NCBI GenBank assembly: GCA_963712165.1
Contig: CAVQGY010000002.1
Span: 496,001 to 560,000 of the forward strand
Length of the DNA: 64,000 nucleotides
Source: B10-G9 sp963712165
Lineage (GTDB): Bacteria; Chloroflexota; Anaerolineae; Anaerolineales; UBA11858
Direction: 5' to 3'
Positions 1 through 8,679 of this stretch are shown in pieces; the first letter of the stretch is position 1; the number at the start of each line of letters is the position of its first letter. The translations under genes and the position numbers were made by a program. Under the pieces are notes generated by a model that ran no database searches, had not been told where the DNA came from, and saw only the letters and a list, made by a program, of their open reading frames with translations.

Positions 1-1079
1 GTGGAAAGATATTTGAGGATTACTACCATGTCATCCTGGAATGTTTTCCGCCAGAGCTGGCCGAACAGGTCCATTTTGTGCCCGACTCCGAGGGAGTGAT
101 CCTGGGGCTAAAGGACCAGGCGCTATTGGACAGCTTTCATCCGAAAGATCTGAACCTGATCATTGATGTAGGGGCCAGTACAACCACGCTCCATGCCAGG
201 AAGTTTAATCATGAAACCGGCGGCCTGACCAATATCAATCGTTATGAAGAGCCCTTTGGGGGAGGGCTTTATGATGCTCTTCTGGCCCAGCATCTCTCCA
301 CCCAGTTGGATATCCCTTCTAAAATATTGGCCAACGACCATTCAGCTTTTATGGTTTTACGCCTCAAGAGCCAATTGATCAAGGAGGCCCTGAGTTTGCA
401 GGCAGTCCGAGGGGAACTAACCCTTGATCCCCACTCTGCCCTGAACTCCCTGGCGTTGGTGATGAATAGCGGCCAGGTATTCAGGTCTCAAATTAAACTC
501 ACTTTAGGAGATTTCAATCAGCTGAATCAGCCTTTGGATCAAGCCTTTCAAGAAGTCCTTAACCGCGGGTTGAAGGAGATGGAGATCGATGAGGAATCAA
601 TCGGCAAGGTGATCCTTCTGGGTGGCGGAGTCATGATCCCCGGCATCTTAAATGGCATTCGGGAACGGTTTGACATTAACCGCGTGATCTTCCCTGAGAA
701 TCCCCAGGAAATGATCGTCCGCGGCATAGGCCTGGCTTTTACAGATTCCATCCCTGAAAGGGAGTGGGAGGAAAAGCAACACATACCTGTCAAAAAAACA
801 GGTTGGCGCCTGATGGATGAAAATGGGAAAGTGATTGATATCAATAAGGAGATCTTGATCGCTGGGCGAAGCCAGGAGGCTGATGTGCAGTTAGCCAGTA
901 CCAAGTGTTCCAGGACCCATGCCTTGATCCGCCTGGAGGGCAACGCCCTGACCTTGATCGACCTGCGAAGCAAAAATGGCACTTTTATTAACAAAACCCG
1001 ACTGACTCCCAACACTGGACAAAGCCTCCGTGATGGTGACGAGATCATGTTCGGTGACCAGAGATTTATGCTGGAATAG
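1..1079 (+). CDS. Actin/Hsp70-like ATPase with C-terminal FHA domain (5' partial)
   Basis: The reading frame is open from base 3 and has no start inside the window, so the gene begins upstream; the GTG at 78 is an internal valine codon. The first part reads as the second half of an actin/Hsp70-type ATPase: a phosphate-binding strand IIDVGASTTTLHARK, a segment FGGGLYDALLAQHL and a nucleotide-binding loop VILLGGGVMIPGI. The last ~75 residues form an FHA (phosphothreonine-binding) domain with the usual GR (AGRSQEADVQ), SRxH (CSRTHALI) and NG (SKNGTFIN) signatures. Such fusions probably link a chaperone- or cytoskeleton-like ATPase to Ser/Thr kinase signalling; the partner is unknown. No kinase gene is visible in the window. 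Confidence 0.75.
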   Translation, partial: GKIFEDYYHVILECFPPELAEQVHFVPDSEGVILGLKDQALLDSFHPKDLNLIIDVGASTTTLHARKFNHETGGLTNINRYEEPFGGGLYDALLAQHLSTQLDIPSKILANDHSAFMVLRLKSQLIKEALSLQAVRGELTLDPHSALNSLALVMNSGQVFRSQIKLTLGDFNQLNQPLDQAFQEVLNRGLKEMEIDEESIGKVILLGGGVMIPGILNGIRERFDINRVIFPENPQEMIVRGIGLAFTDSIPEREWEEKQHIPVKKTGWRLMDENGKVIDINKEILIAGRSQEADVQLASTKCSRTHALIRLEGNALTLIDLRSKNGTFINKTRLTPNTGQSLRDGDEIMFGDQRFMLE

Positions 1080-1095
1080 GTATGCCCCAATAATG

Positions 1096-1135
1096 AAAGA
1101 GCCCCGGATATTATTATATACGGGGCTCTTTTTTT
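1096..1135. terminator. Bidirectional intrinsic terminator
   Basis: A GC-rich stem AAGAGCCCCG / CGGGGCTCTT encloses an AT loop and is followed by seven T on the plus strand and preceded by an A-rich run, so it can end the FHA gene and the convergent cytochrome gene. Confidence 0.85.
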
Positions 1136-1154
1136 GATATGGAAACAGCTGGAT

Positions 1155-1553
1155 TTATTGCGGATCGCTGAGGATGAATTCCGCCATCGCGGTGATCTCG
1201 TCAGCTGACAAGAGGTCGCTGAATGACGGCATGGGGCCAGATCCATTTGTTATCGTGGCCTGGTAAACAGTGGCGTCCAGGGTCAATCGTTCAGGCAGGA
1301 GCGCTGGGCCTCTGCCACCGGAACGGTCTGCCCCGTGGCAGCGGGCGCAGCGGGCAGCAAAGATAGCTTCGGGGTCAATTTCCGGGGCTGCGGGAGGTTC
1401 TCCTTCTTCTACCTCTGCGGCATTCTCTACCTGGGTTTCTTCTCCTTCGGAGGTTGGGGCTAATGATGGGGCAGGGGATTCTGAAACCCAGCAGGCAGCC
1501 AGCAAAAGAACCAGGAGTGTGACTAAGATGATTGGTAACCAATATTTGGACAT
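1155..1553 (-). CDS. Monohaem cytochrome c lipoprotein
   Basis: A 132-residue protein with a membrane-spanning signal and a lipobox (LLLAACW), then a low-complexity Glu/Pro/Ala spacer of about 40 residues, then a small class I cytochrome c domain. The haem site is CARCH followed by GADRSGGRGP, and the probable distal ligand is the methionine of MPSF near the C-terminus. It should be anchored outside the cell membrane and shuttle electrons. The start at 1553 (MSKYW) is chosen over the ATG at 1565 because GGAGG lies at the right distance only for the inner ATG. It is divergent from a Crp/Fnr regulator, which may control it. Confidence 0.85.
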   Translation of the reverse strand: MSKYWLPIILVTLLVLLLAACWVSESPAPSLAPTSEGEETQVENAAEVEEGEPPAAPEIDPEAIFAARCARCHGADRSGGRGPALLPERLTLDATVYQATITNGSGPMPSFSDLLSADEITAMAEFILSDPQ

Positions 1554-1650
1554 AATATCCTCCATATGTACCGGTAAGCTTTACTATAATATACCTTAAG
1601 AAAGTTGGACTCCAGCTACCATTCTAACACCCTGGAAGGGAAAGTAACTC

Positions 1651-2340
1651 ATGCGAAGATTACCCTCCACATTGGAAGCCCGGACTCAAGCGCTGAGGGA
1701 GAACCGCTACTTGAAAGGATTAGACAGCGAGGCATTGAAGATCCTGGCAGATAACACTCATTTGTTATCTTATGTAAGCGAGGAAAATATACTTCTCGAA
1801 GGACAACCAGGGCCGGGTTTATTCATCATTGAATCCGGCCGCGTGAAGATCTTTAAAGGATCACCTTCCGGGAGGGAAATGATCATCAATGTCCTTGAAG
1901 AGGGAGATTCTTTCAACGAAGTGCCGGTCTTTGACCAGGGCGAGAACCCCGCCAATGTTGAAGCGGTCATGGATACCCGATTGTGGCTGATCGAGGCAGG
2001 AGCATTGGAGTCCTTGATTGGCGATCATCCCCTGGCCGCCCGGCAGATCATCATCAATCTCTCCCAGAACTTGCGCATGTTGGTGGCCAAGGTGGCGGAG
2101 TTATCTTTTTACACAGTGACTGCCAGGCTGGCTCGTCTATTGCAGGATCTTCCAGAAACCCAACTGGCAGGCAGCGGACAGGCCCGGTTGACCCAGGATG
2201 AGCTGGCGGCCCGGGTTGGCACAGTGCGGGAAGTGGTCGCCCGCTCTCTAAAGGAGCTGGAAAATATCGGCGCCATCGAGGTCCAGCGTGGAAGGATCAA
2301 AATCCTGGACCGGACAAAGCTTATAGATTGGGAATACTAA
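1651..2340 (+). CDS. Crp/Fnr family transcriptional regulator
   Basis: A 229-residue protein with an N-terminal cyclic-nucleotide-type beta-barrel (about residues 20-130, with LLEGQPGPGLFIIESGRVKI) and a C-terminal winged helix-turn-helix (LTQDELAARVGTVREVVARS). No Cys cluster for an Fnr-type iron-sulfur centre is visible at the N-terminus, so the ligand is unknown (nucleotide, haem-bound gas or other). It is the first of three Crp/Fnr-type proteins in the first 17 kb, all located next to electron-transfer genes, which suggests redox or gas sensing. It is transcribed divergently from the cytochrome c lipoprotein gene with 97 bp between the starts. Confidence 0.88.
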   Translation: MRRLPSTLEARTQALRENRYLKGLDSEALKILADNTHLLSYVSEENILLEGQPGPGLFIIESGRVKIFKGSPSGREMIINVLEEGDSFNEVPVFDQGENPANVEAVMDTRLWLIEAGALESLIGDHPLAARQIIINLSQNLRMLVAKVAELSFYTVTARLARLLQDLPETQLAGSGQARLTQDELAARVGTVREVVARSLKELENIGAIEVQRGRIKILDRTKLIDWEY

Positions 2341-2413
2341 AAAACCCAATTTCCCCCCTATCCCAAAAAGACCGCTGCAGGTTGAGGGTTGGTCTAACCA
2401 TTCTGATAGTATC

Positions 2414-3019
2414 TTATGGGATGTAGAACCCGCCAACGAAGGAAATACTCATTAAAAACAAAATTACCGGGAGCAGCCGGTATACTGTTTCCTGGGACAG
2501 GATAGGTTTACCGGCTCTTAGGAAGGCCAGCAGCAATCCAACAAGGCCGATAAGCGCCCCGCCCAGACTGATCAGCAAATAGCTCGGGGGGAAGGAGCCC
2601 ACAATAACCATCGTGAGGGGAAGAAAGATGATTGTTAACCCGGCTACGCCGTGGAACAGAGCAAGGACCAGGGTGGCTGCATTTCCTGAAAGAGTATACC
2701 TGGTAACGCCTGTAACCCCAAATCCAATCATACAAAATACCAGATAAGGGATGAAAAAGGCGGGGAGGTGAATAGAGACAAGTCCTAATGATGTACAGAG
2801 GGGTATTGCTGTCGAGACGATTACTACTGCCTGGCTTTCCAATCCCTCAAAACCAAGGATGATCAACAAAAGACAGGCTACAAGGAGGGTGCCAAATCCG
2901 GTTGTGTAAATCCAGATGGAGAGAGGCGGAAGCCTTTCAAGGCCGGCGATAATCTGATAGGCAGAAAGCAATACTGTCCCCAGTAGGAGCAAACGATCAC
3001 GTATGGTTATCTTGTACAT
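2414..3019 (-). CDS. Polytopic membrane protein, paralogue of the 10661-11290 protein
   Basis: A 201-residue protein with about seven hydrophobic segments and very few charged residues. No known family is recognised. It shares an obvious pattern with the protein encoded at 10661-11290: FHGVAGL in the middle, then GGALIG, then LAFL.AGKP near the end, so the two are paralogues. The conserved histidine of FHGVAGL could bind haem or contact quinone, but this is inference. It lies 4 bp after the haem O synthase gene and is probably co-transcribed with it, the SUMF1-fold lipoprotein and the histidine-rich membrane protein upstream. Confidence 0.6.
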   Translation of the reverse strand: MYKITIRDRLLLLGTVLLSAYQIIAGLERLPPLSIWIYTTGFGTLLVACLLLIILGFEGLESQAVVIVSTAIPLCTSLGLVSIHLPAFFIPYLVFCMIGFGVTGVTRYTLSGNAATLVLALFHGVAGLTIIFLPLTMVIVGSFPPSYLLISLGGALIGLVGLLLAFLRAGKPILSQETVYRLLPVILFLMSISFVGGFYIP

Positions 3020-3023
3020 GGGA

Positions 3024-3899
3024 TCAGATCCCCGTGAAGAACATCAACAGCATCGCGCTTAACATATACAGGGAAGCGTATTTGAATAAGCCAAAGGTGA
3101 TGCGGTCCGAAGGGGATCTTAAGCTCTGTATTGCCAGTACAAATAAACCAGCGGATAAGACCACCAATAGTCTCAGGAAACCCCAGGATAAACCAACCCC
3201 GTAGGATGCCAGCCCAAACGCCAATGTAGCCAGGACGCTGGAGATGGCAATGATCAGACGGGTTGCCTGGAAGCTATAGGTGCTTGGAAATGTAGGCACA
3301 TTGGCTTTTTGATAATCCTCATGATAGCGGATGCTAAAGGTGAGTATATGGGTGGGTATCCAGAACAGGACACCCAGCGCGAGGGCGATACCCACCCAGT
3401 CGATCTGTCCGGTTCCCAACACCCTTCCAGCCAGAACGGGCATACCTCCGGATATACCGCCCCAGATAATTGACCAGGCCGTACGTCTTTTTAGCCAGAT
3501 GGTATAGATCACTACATCAAAGAATAATCCGGCAAAAACCACGGCCCCATAAAAGGGATCGATAAGCAATGCCCAGGAAACGCCAATAATTGAAAGAGAC
3601 AGGCCAAAGATCAAAGCCTCTTTTGGCGAGGTCTCTCCAGTGCTTAAGGGGCGGTTACATGTCCGCGGCATTTTGGCGTCGATATCGCGGTCGTACCACA
3701 TATTTAGCACAGTGCTGCCGCTGATCGAAAGCAGCAGGCTTGCTGTCAATCCCAGGACTGTAGCCAGGTTGAGCACCGGACAGCGTGCACTCATATACCC
3801 TGCAAGCCCCGTGATTAACAGCAGCCCTGTTTGAAGGGATTTAACCAGGGGAAGATATTTTCTCTTGGCAGTTGCTAATTTCGATCTCAGTTCATTCAT
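3024..3899 (-). CDS. ctaB: Protoheme IX farnesyltransferase (haem O synthase)
   Basis: A 291-residue UbiA-superfamily membrane prenyltransferase that adds a farnesyl group to protohaem IX to make haem O. The first aspartate-rich motif is NMWYDRDIDAKMPRT followed by RPLSTG, and the second half carries YHEDYQKANVPTFP, both characteristic of CtaB/CyoE. About nine membrane segments are visible. The ATG at 3899 (MNELRSK) is used; a TTG at 3911 is also possible and no strong ribosome site decides. Haem O/A is normally required only by haem-copper oxidases, so its position in the same operon as a three-fold repeated histidine-rich membrane protein is meaningful. Confidence 0.92.
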   Translation of the reverse strand: MNELRSKLATAKRKYLPLVKSLQTGLLLITGLAGYMSARCPVLNLATVLGLTASLLLSISGSTVLNMWYDRDIDAKMPRTCNRPLSTGETSPKEALIFGLSLSIIGVSWALLIDPFYGAVVFAGLFFDVVIYTIWLKRRTAWSIIWGGISGGMPVLAGRVLGTGQIDWVGIALALGVLFWIPTHILTFSIRYHEDYQKANVPTFPSTYSFQATRLIIAISSVLATLAFGLASYGVGLSWGFLRLLVVLSAGLFVLAIQSLRSPSDRITFGLFKYASLYMLSAMLLMFFTGI

Positions 3900-3944
3900 G
3901 ATACATACCAATGGCCTGTTTACTGATAAATTGATCCAGCAGAA

Positions 3945-4898
3945 TTAATCATGAGCGCAGCGGAAACCAACATCAGGGCTGAAATAGGTCGGGCCAGCAC
4001 TATTGAATTTCCAAACGCGTAAATCCACCTCGTAAGAGAAGAAACTACCTCCCCGCATATGGCGGTAGTGCTGTTTGGGGTAATCATCCCCGGTCCACTG
4101 CCAGACATTGCCAGCCATATCATACAGGCCATAGGGGCTGGCCTGATCCCGGGTCTCATACCCATCATATGTGTTTCCATTATAAAACCCAACCGGCGTA
4201 GTGTTTCCCAATTTACCATATATTTTCTCAAAAAGATCGAAGGACGAATAGTAATTTGCCTGGTTGCGCTCAATATCGTGACCCCAGGGGAATGGTAGGC
4301 CATGACCATCCTCATCAATGGTTGTTCCCCGGGCAGCTTTTTCCCACTCTAACTCCAGGGGTAATCGCCAGCCGTAATAGCTGCAGTAGGCATCAGCCCC
4401 AAACCAGGTCAGCATGGTTGCGGGATGGTTGGCATATCCCGGGATGGCGCTGAACTCGCCATTTTCATATAAGATGCGAGATGCGGCATCTTCTAGGGAG
4501 TATAGCAATTTATCCCCGCTGGTAATCTCTTCCTCGTGCTCGTAGCCATCGAAGGGTTCACCAGGATAGGGGCCGTAGACCCCGTAGACAGTAAAGATAT
4601 TTTCACTTTCATGGACTTCGACATCACCGATGCTTATGGTATGGTCTGCAACGGCCTCATTGAGAAATCTGGCAAATTGCTCATTGGTGACATCCGTAAT
4701 CATCATTTGGTAATCGTAGTTCATTTCCGTGATATGGTCATGGATCCCGCTGGCAAAATCCCCCGCAGGAATCACAACCCAGCTATCAGAATCAATTCCA
4801 GTATCAATAAAATCGGGGGGGTCCGCGGTCGCGATATCAGGCGTTGGGCCGCAGGCGGATAACAATAAGATTACTATTAGGAGTAAGAAGCGTTTCAT
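3945..4898 (-). CDS. SUMF1/FGE-fold lipoprotein, probably non-catalytic
   Basis: A 317-residue lipoprotein (signal ending LLLSACGPT) whose body is the formylglycine-generating-enzyme/SUMF1 fold: DYQMMITDVTNEQFARFLNE, WRLPLELEWEKAARG, PYGLYDMAGNVWQWT, MRGGSFFS and DVGFRC. In true sulfatase-activating enzymes the RGGS motif is followed within a few residues by two active cysteines; here the segment after MRGGSF has none, so the protein is more likely a structural or binding member of the fold. Its start codon overlaps the stop of the upstream membrane protein gene by 4 bp (ATGA), indicating translational coupling. It is probably an extracytoplasmic accessory of the complex. Confidence 0.8.
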   Translation of the reverse strand: MKRFLLLIVILLLSACGPTPDIATADPPDFIDTGIDSDSWVVIPAGDFASGIHDHITEMNYDYQMMITDVTNEQFARFLNEAVADHTISIGDVEVHESENIFTVYGVYGPYPGEPFDGYEHEEEITSGDKLLYSLEDAASRILYENGEFSAIPGYANHPATMLTWFGADAYCSYYGWRLPLELEWEKAARGTTIDEDGHGLPFPWGHDIERNQANYYSSFDLFEKIYGKLGNTTPVGFYNGNTYDGYETRDQASPYGLYDMAGNVWQWTGDDYPKQHYRHMRGGSFFSYEVDLRVWKFNSAGPTYFSPDVGFRCAHD

Positions 4899-6436
4899 TC
4901 TGAGACCTCCTCAAGGGCTGAAGTAAGCTCTTTGAGTTTTTGTTTTTGTTCCTCAATTTCTGCCTGGGCATTAACTCTTATTTCGTTTGTTAATTCAGTT
5001 GCCCAAAGCCCTTTTTTCCGGAACAGATCGTATAGGCGCCAGATCAAGAATAGGGCCAGGATGACCAGGACGGCAGCCAGGCCTATGTCAGTTAATAACA
5101 TGGTTGTATTAACCAGAGGCTGCTGAGCAGTTTTATCCACAAATAAGCTCTTCAATGAGAAGATCGTTACAGACCCAAAAGCGATATCAGATCCTATGAT
5201 CAGGATCCAGCCAAACCATTTGCGTGCTTTTCCTTTTAAACCGGCCAGGTCTGCGAAATAAAATAAAATAATGGTGGCGATCAATCCTGAAAGAATATGC
5301 CAGTGTCCCGTCAGGGTGATCCTCTCTTCCCTGTGGGGCAGAACCCTCATAATCTCATCGAGTTTGGCAGCCATAAAAAGGCCAATGAAACTGACATTGA
5401 AATTCATAAATACCATCTGCCAACCAGAACCAAACTTCAAGGGGTCGCGGGTCAGTGCCTTGAGCTTGTGCCAGGCATTGGGTTTTTCCAATCCCATTTC
5501 AGCTGTGCCGTCCTTGATGAGTTTGTCCCAGGAATAGATCACGTAGAACAAGCCCGCCAGGAGGATCAAGGCAGATCCCCCGTAAATGATGGTATGGGCC
5601 CACTCCAACCAGGTCACTGAGAGCGCCCCCACCGTTGTGATAATTGTTCCCGCGATCATTGTTGGCATGGTGATCTTGTGTAAGATCCCTTTGAACTTCA
5701 TCCACCGGCCGACTACGAGGGTGATACCCACTGCGACCAAAGTGACCATGATGTGCAGATGACCGATTATTGCCCGCTGTAAGACGGTCTTATCGGGTAT
5801 GCGGATCAAGTCCTCGGCCAGGAAAGTCTCATGACCGTTGCTCCAATATGAGCCGGACACCGCGCCAAAAGTTGCCGAAACCAGCGTGCATGCCGCCATA
5901 GTAAAAAACGCAACCCGTTCCAGGTCCAGGCCTTTTTTGGTTTTGGATTGTTCGGAGTCTGGAGGGAGACGGTATTCCACCTTCCAGGGCCAGAGGGCTG
6001 CACAGAGCAGGATCCCGGAGAAGAAAACCAGGGACTGACCAACCAGGAACAGACCGTGGAAAGCGTAATTGTGCCCGAAATATCCAAAGATCAAACCGAA
6101 GATCAGAGAGGTTAAATAACCGATCGTGATCGTGGCGTTGATCATCACCCGCTCATGGTTCTTCATTTTGACGATCGCAGTGATGAAATATACTTCGATC
6201 GCAACCACGGTCATGGCGATAGTGTGGTAAAGCATAATGATACGGCCTTCCCTTTCAGCCTGGACGAGATCAAGCCCCAAGAGCCGAACCGTTATATCCC
6301 TTACTCCCCACTCTACCATCGGCCCGGACAGGGTTCCCCAGATAGCCGTGACCAGGGAAACAGCAGCAATTGCAGTAAGAGCCAATCCCCTGGTAGAGGT
6401 GAAAAGATAGACAAAGCGTTTTTTTATAGCTTCCAT
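4895..6436 (-). CDS. 12-helix histidine-rich membrane protein, haem-copper-oxidase-like
   Basis: A 513-residue polytopic protein with about 12 membrane helices and a short C-terminal coiled coil. Three blocks spaced by about 155 residues start with similar Arg-to-His segments: RIIMLYHTIAM (His71), RAIIGHLHIMV (His226, His228) and RITLTGHWHILSG (His378, His380). Extra histidines His122, His127 and His281 lie on the following helices. A three-by-four-helix layout with His and HxH pairs is the architecture of haem-copper oxidase/NO reductase subunit I, and the operon encodes haem O synthase. However the copper-ligating HH pair and the helix VI H-x3-Y motif are not recognisable. It is therefore called a probable membrane haem protein, with the oxidase kinship an inference. 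GGAGCT precedes the start. Confidence 0.55.
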   Translation of the reverse strand: MEAIKKRFVYLFTSTRGLALTAIAAVSLVTAIWGTLSGPMVEWGVRDITVRLLGLDLVQAEREGRIIMLYHTIAMTVVAIEVYFITAIVKMKNHERVMINATITIGYLTSLIFGLIFGYFGHNYAFHGLFLVGQSLVFFSGILLCAALWPWKVEYRLPPDSEQSKTKKGLDLERVAFFTMAACTLVSATFGAVSGSYWSNGHETFLAEDLIRIPDKTVLQRAIIGHLHIMVTLVAVGITLVVGRWMKFKGILHKITMPTMIAGTIITTVGALSVTWLEWAHTIIYGGSALILLAGLFYVIYSWDKLIKDGTAEMGLEKPNAWHKLKALTRDPLKFGSGWQMVFMNFNVSFIGLFMAAKLDEIMRVLPHREERITLTGHWHILSGLIATIILFYFADLAGLKGKARKWFGWILIIGSDIAFGSVTIFSLKSLFVDKTAQQPLVNTTMLLTDIGLAAVLVILALFLIWRLYDLFRKKGLWATELTNEIRVNAQAEIEEQKQKLKELTSALEEVSE

Positions 6437-6809
6437 TTATCCAGAGCTCCTATTTGTGTTACTTATATGCCAATTAGTCCCTAAATATGTATTGGTTGTT
6501 TACTTTAACACATCGCGTCATGAAAGTCTTTATTAAAACGCAAACAAATTCTCAAGAAACGCTGGGGGAATCCAGCAGTCTTAAGGTAAATGCCAGGATA
6601 AACCTTCAGTGGAATTAACATATCACATTCAGGGGGTCATGTCATTGATTTTTGACAAATTCAAAATTCAGGAGGGATCAATCCAGAAGCTCATTTCAAT
6701 ATTGGTTCTAGATCAAGGAATGAAGTTAGGCCAGGTAGACACAAGGTTTGATTTTCGGGTCCGATGAGGAATTTGGAAATAACAGGGATTCTTATCGGGG
6801 AGTGATCGA
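6437..6809. other. Intergenic region upstream of the membrane haem protein operon
   Basis: This 373-bp stretch is AT-rich and holds the promoter region of the 6436-2414 operon and the 3' end region of the Crp/Fnr gene. A half site TGTGATATG is visible on the minus strand near 6620 and a TGATCGATCA palindrome sits at the end of the regulator gene. No gene or convincing complete operator was found. Confidence 0.4.
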
Positions 6810-7511
6810 TCAGACTGTTTCCCGCCCAGCGATATCTTTTAAACCTTGAATATCTTTCACTGAGATATATTTCCGGTCTGAAAGGATCATTCCCTGTTTA
6901 TCTAACCAGCTCAGGGAACGGCTGACGGATTCAGGAGCAGTCGCAACGAGAGATGATAGATTAGCAAGGGGGTGCTCGGTCCGGTCAATGTCATTTTGGC
7001 CTTGATTGCTGAGGTCGAGGATTATCTTTGCGCATCGAGACAAGACCGGGCTGAAGGAAAGATCCCTGCACAAGGTAATTAATTCCCTGGTACGCCCTGC
7101 CAGAACCCGCATCATAGCCAATCCGACAACTGGGTCAGGATATTTCCTGACCAGATCTTCAAAGGCTTGATATCCGATATTCCAGGTGAGGCAGTTCTTG
7201 ACAGCGATCGCCGTCGCTGGATTAGGCCCGCCATCTATGGCTGTGACCTCATTAAACATGATTACCGGTTCAATGACCGAGAAGATCTGACTTTGCCCCT
7301 CGCAGTTGTAATTACAGAGATGTACCTTGCCGGTAAACAGCACAAACATACCCTCGCCGGGTTCATCCTTGTAGTAGATATACTTATTCTTTTTGAAATG
7401 CCTCAGCTGGCCAGAGTTGATAATTCTCAACAAATCGGAAGAATTAAGGTTTTTAAAGTGGGGCACACTTCGCAAAAGGTGGATATATTTTTCCATAGCT
7501 GTCTCTGTCAT
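6810..7511 (-). CDS. Crp/Fnr family transcriptional regulator
   Basis: A 233-residue protein with an N-terminal cNMP-binding-type barrel (SGQLRHFKKNKYIYYKDEPG, FVLFTGKVHLCNYN) and a divergent C-terminal helix-turn-helix (LSSLVATAPESVSRSLSWLD). The first cysteines are scattered rather than arranged as an Fnr cluster. It is divergent from the octahaem cytochrome genes; the shared 183-bp gap contains an FNR-like palindrome, so this protein is the best candidate for their direct regulator. A second ATG at 7496 could be the real start. Confidence 0.85.
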   Translation of the reverse strand: MTETAMEKYIHLLRSVPHFKNLNSSDLLRIINSGQLRHFKKNKYIYYKDEPGEGMFVLFTGKVHLCNYNCEGQSQIFSVIEPVIMFNEVTAIDGGPNPATAIAVKNCLTWNIGYQAFEDLVRKYPDPVVGLAMMRVLAGRTRELITLCRDLSFSPVLSRCAKIILDLSNQGQNDIDRTEHPLANLSSLVATAPESVSRSLSWLDKQGMILSDRKYISVKDIQGLKDIAGRETV

Positions 7512-7581
7512 AGATTATACCCTTTGTTCACTGTGATAAATATAGATCGTCTTACTTGATAGCCGGGAAGTTTCTGTATTC

Positions 7582-7622
7582 TTGATACAAATCATGTGCA
7601 TTGTAAATTGCTTGTGATACAA
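7582..7622 (+). promoter_or_regulatory. FNR-like operator and -10 region of the octahaem cytochrome genes
   Basis: TTGAT-ACAA-ATCAT at 7582-7595 matches the FNR consensus TTGAT-N4-ATCAA at nine of ten positions. A GATACA/TACAAA element at 7615-7622 would place a start point near 7627-7629, so the box centre lies about 39-41 bp upstream, the class II activator position. A further small palindrome TTGT-GAT-ACAA overlaps the -10. Confidence 0.5.
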
Positions 7623-7694
7623 AGAACATACATAGCGTCTTTAATGGCTCTATTCAAATAGAATAGTCTGTTATTTAAGGAAATGGAGGTAAAT

Positions 7695-8678
7695 ATGGGA
7701 GAAAGAAGAACAAAAGTATTGATTTTAGGCGCTCTGCTTCTATTGGCACTGGTTGCGGCTGGTTGCCAGCCGGAACCAGAAATAGTAGAAGTCGAGGTGA
7801 CTGTGGTAGTAGAGCCAACACCTGTACCACCAGAACCCACCGAAGTGCCGGCTGATCAATCCGAATACCATGACGCCTGGTTGAGCGGACCGCACAGCAC
7901 CTATGATTCAGGTCATGGCCCTAATGACTGGTGTGCTCGCTGTCACTCCCCCCAAAACTGGAACCCGGAAGCCACGATCGGCAGACCGCCAAACTGTGTT
8001 TCCTGCAAATTCCCCCATATGGAAGATTTTATGGTCGGTGATGGGAACGTTCTGATCCCTGAAGAGGAATGGAAGGCCATCCCCTGCGAATCTTGCCATG
8101 TGATGACCGATGGCTATGCAGGAGAAACCGCCTGGCTGAACCCGATCAAGATGGAATACGAAAGTGTAGCCTCCACAACCGAGTTGTGCGAAAAATGCCA
8201 TGTGACAACAACGGGCAACGCTTTCGGATCCGCAGTGGATCATAAGATCACCCTCGGTGGTAGCGCCCACCTGAATTATGGTGGTTTCCTTGGCGAAGAA
8301 GCTCCGCCAACCTACTGCACCGACTGCCACGATCCTCATACTACAGAACCTCTCCAATGTGTGGACTGCCATGCCGAGGATATCGAAAAACCGGAACATG
8401 CTTTTGGTGCCTACGCTACCATGAAAGACACCGTAACCTGCATGGCTTGCCATGATGCCTCTGGTGCAGTCGTAGGTCCACACCCAGATGAGGATATCGA
8501 CCTCTGGGTGACAATCCAGACCACTGCGGGAATGTTCGGCCCACCCTCAACCGATGCGTTTGTATCTCACAGTATCGTCTATGAGGTTTCCTGCGACCGC
8601 TGTCACTACGAGGGCAATATGTATGAGCTTTCTGTAAGGGAAGCCGACGGCTCGATACCAGAACCGGCAGAAGAATAG
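7695..8678 (+). CDS. Octahaem cytochrome c lipoprotein with one CxxCK site
   Basis: A 327-residue lipoprotein (lipobox VAAGCQ) with a short Val/Glu/Pro linker and eight haem-attachment sites: CARCH, CVSCK (Cys101-Lys105), CESCH, CEKCH, CTDCH, CVDCH, CMACH and CDRCH. A CxxCK site is known from the catalytic haem of NrfA and octahaem nitrite reductases, where lysine is the proximal ligand and leaves a substrate site open; here it is the second site, and the rest of the sequence does not look like NrfA. It may be a reductase or an electron conduit with one high-spin haem. The start at 7695 is preferred over 7683 because GGAGG lies just upstream. It is paralogous to the next gene. Confidence 0.85.
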   Translation: MGERRTKVLILGALLLLALVAAGCQPEPEIVEVEVTVVVEPTPVPPEPTEVPADQSEYHDAWLSGPHSTYDSGHGPNDWCARCHSPQNWNPEATIGRPPNCVSCKFPHMEDFMVGDGNVLIPEEEWKAIPCESCHVMTDGYAGETAWLNPIKMEYESVASTTELCEKCHVTTTGNAFGSAVDHKITLGGSAHLNYGGFLGEEAPPTYCTDCHDPHTTEPLQCVDCHAEDIEKPEHAFGAYATMKDTVTCMACHDASGAVVGPHPDEDIDLWVTIQTTAGMFGPPSTDAFVSHSIVYEVSCDRCHYEGNMYELSVREADGSIPEPAEE

Positions 8679-8679
8679 G

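Noticed and set aside
1270..1599. A 109-codon frame opposite the cytochrome c gene.
   Set aside because: It is an antisense shadow of a cytochrome gene with clear haem and lipobox motifs.
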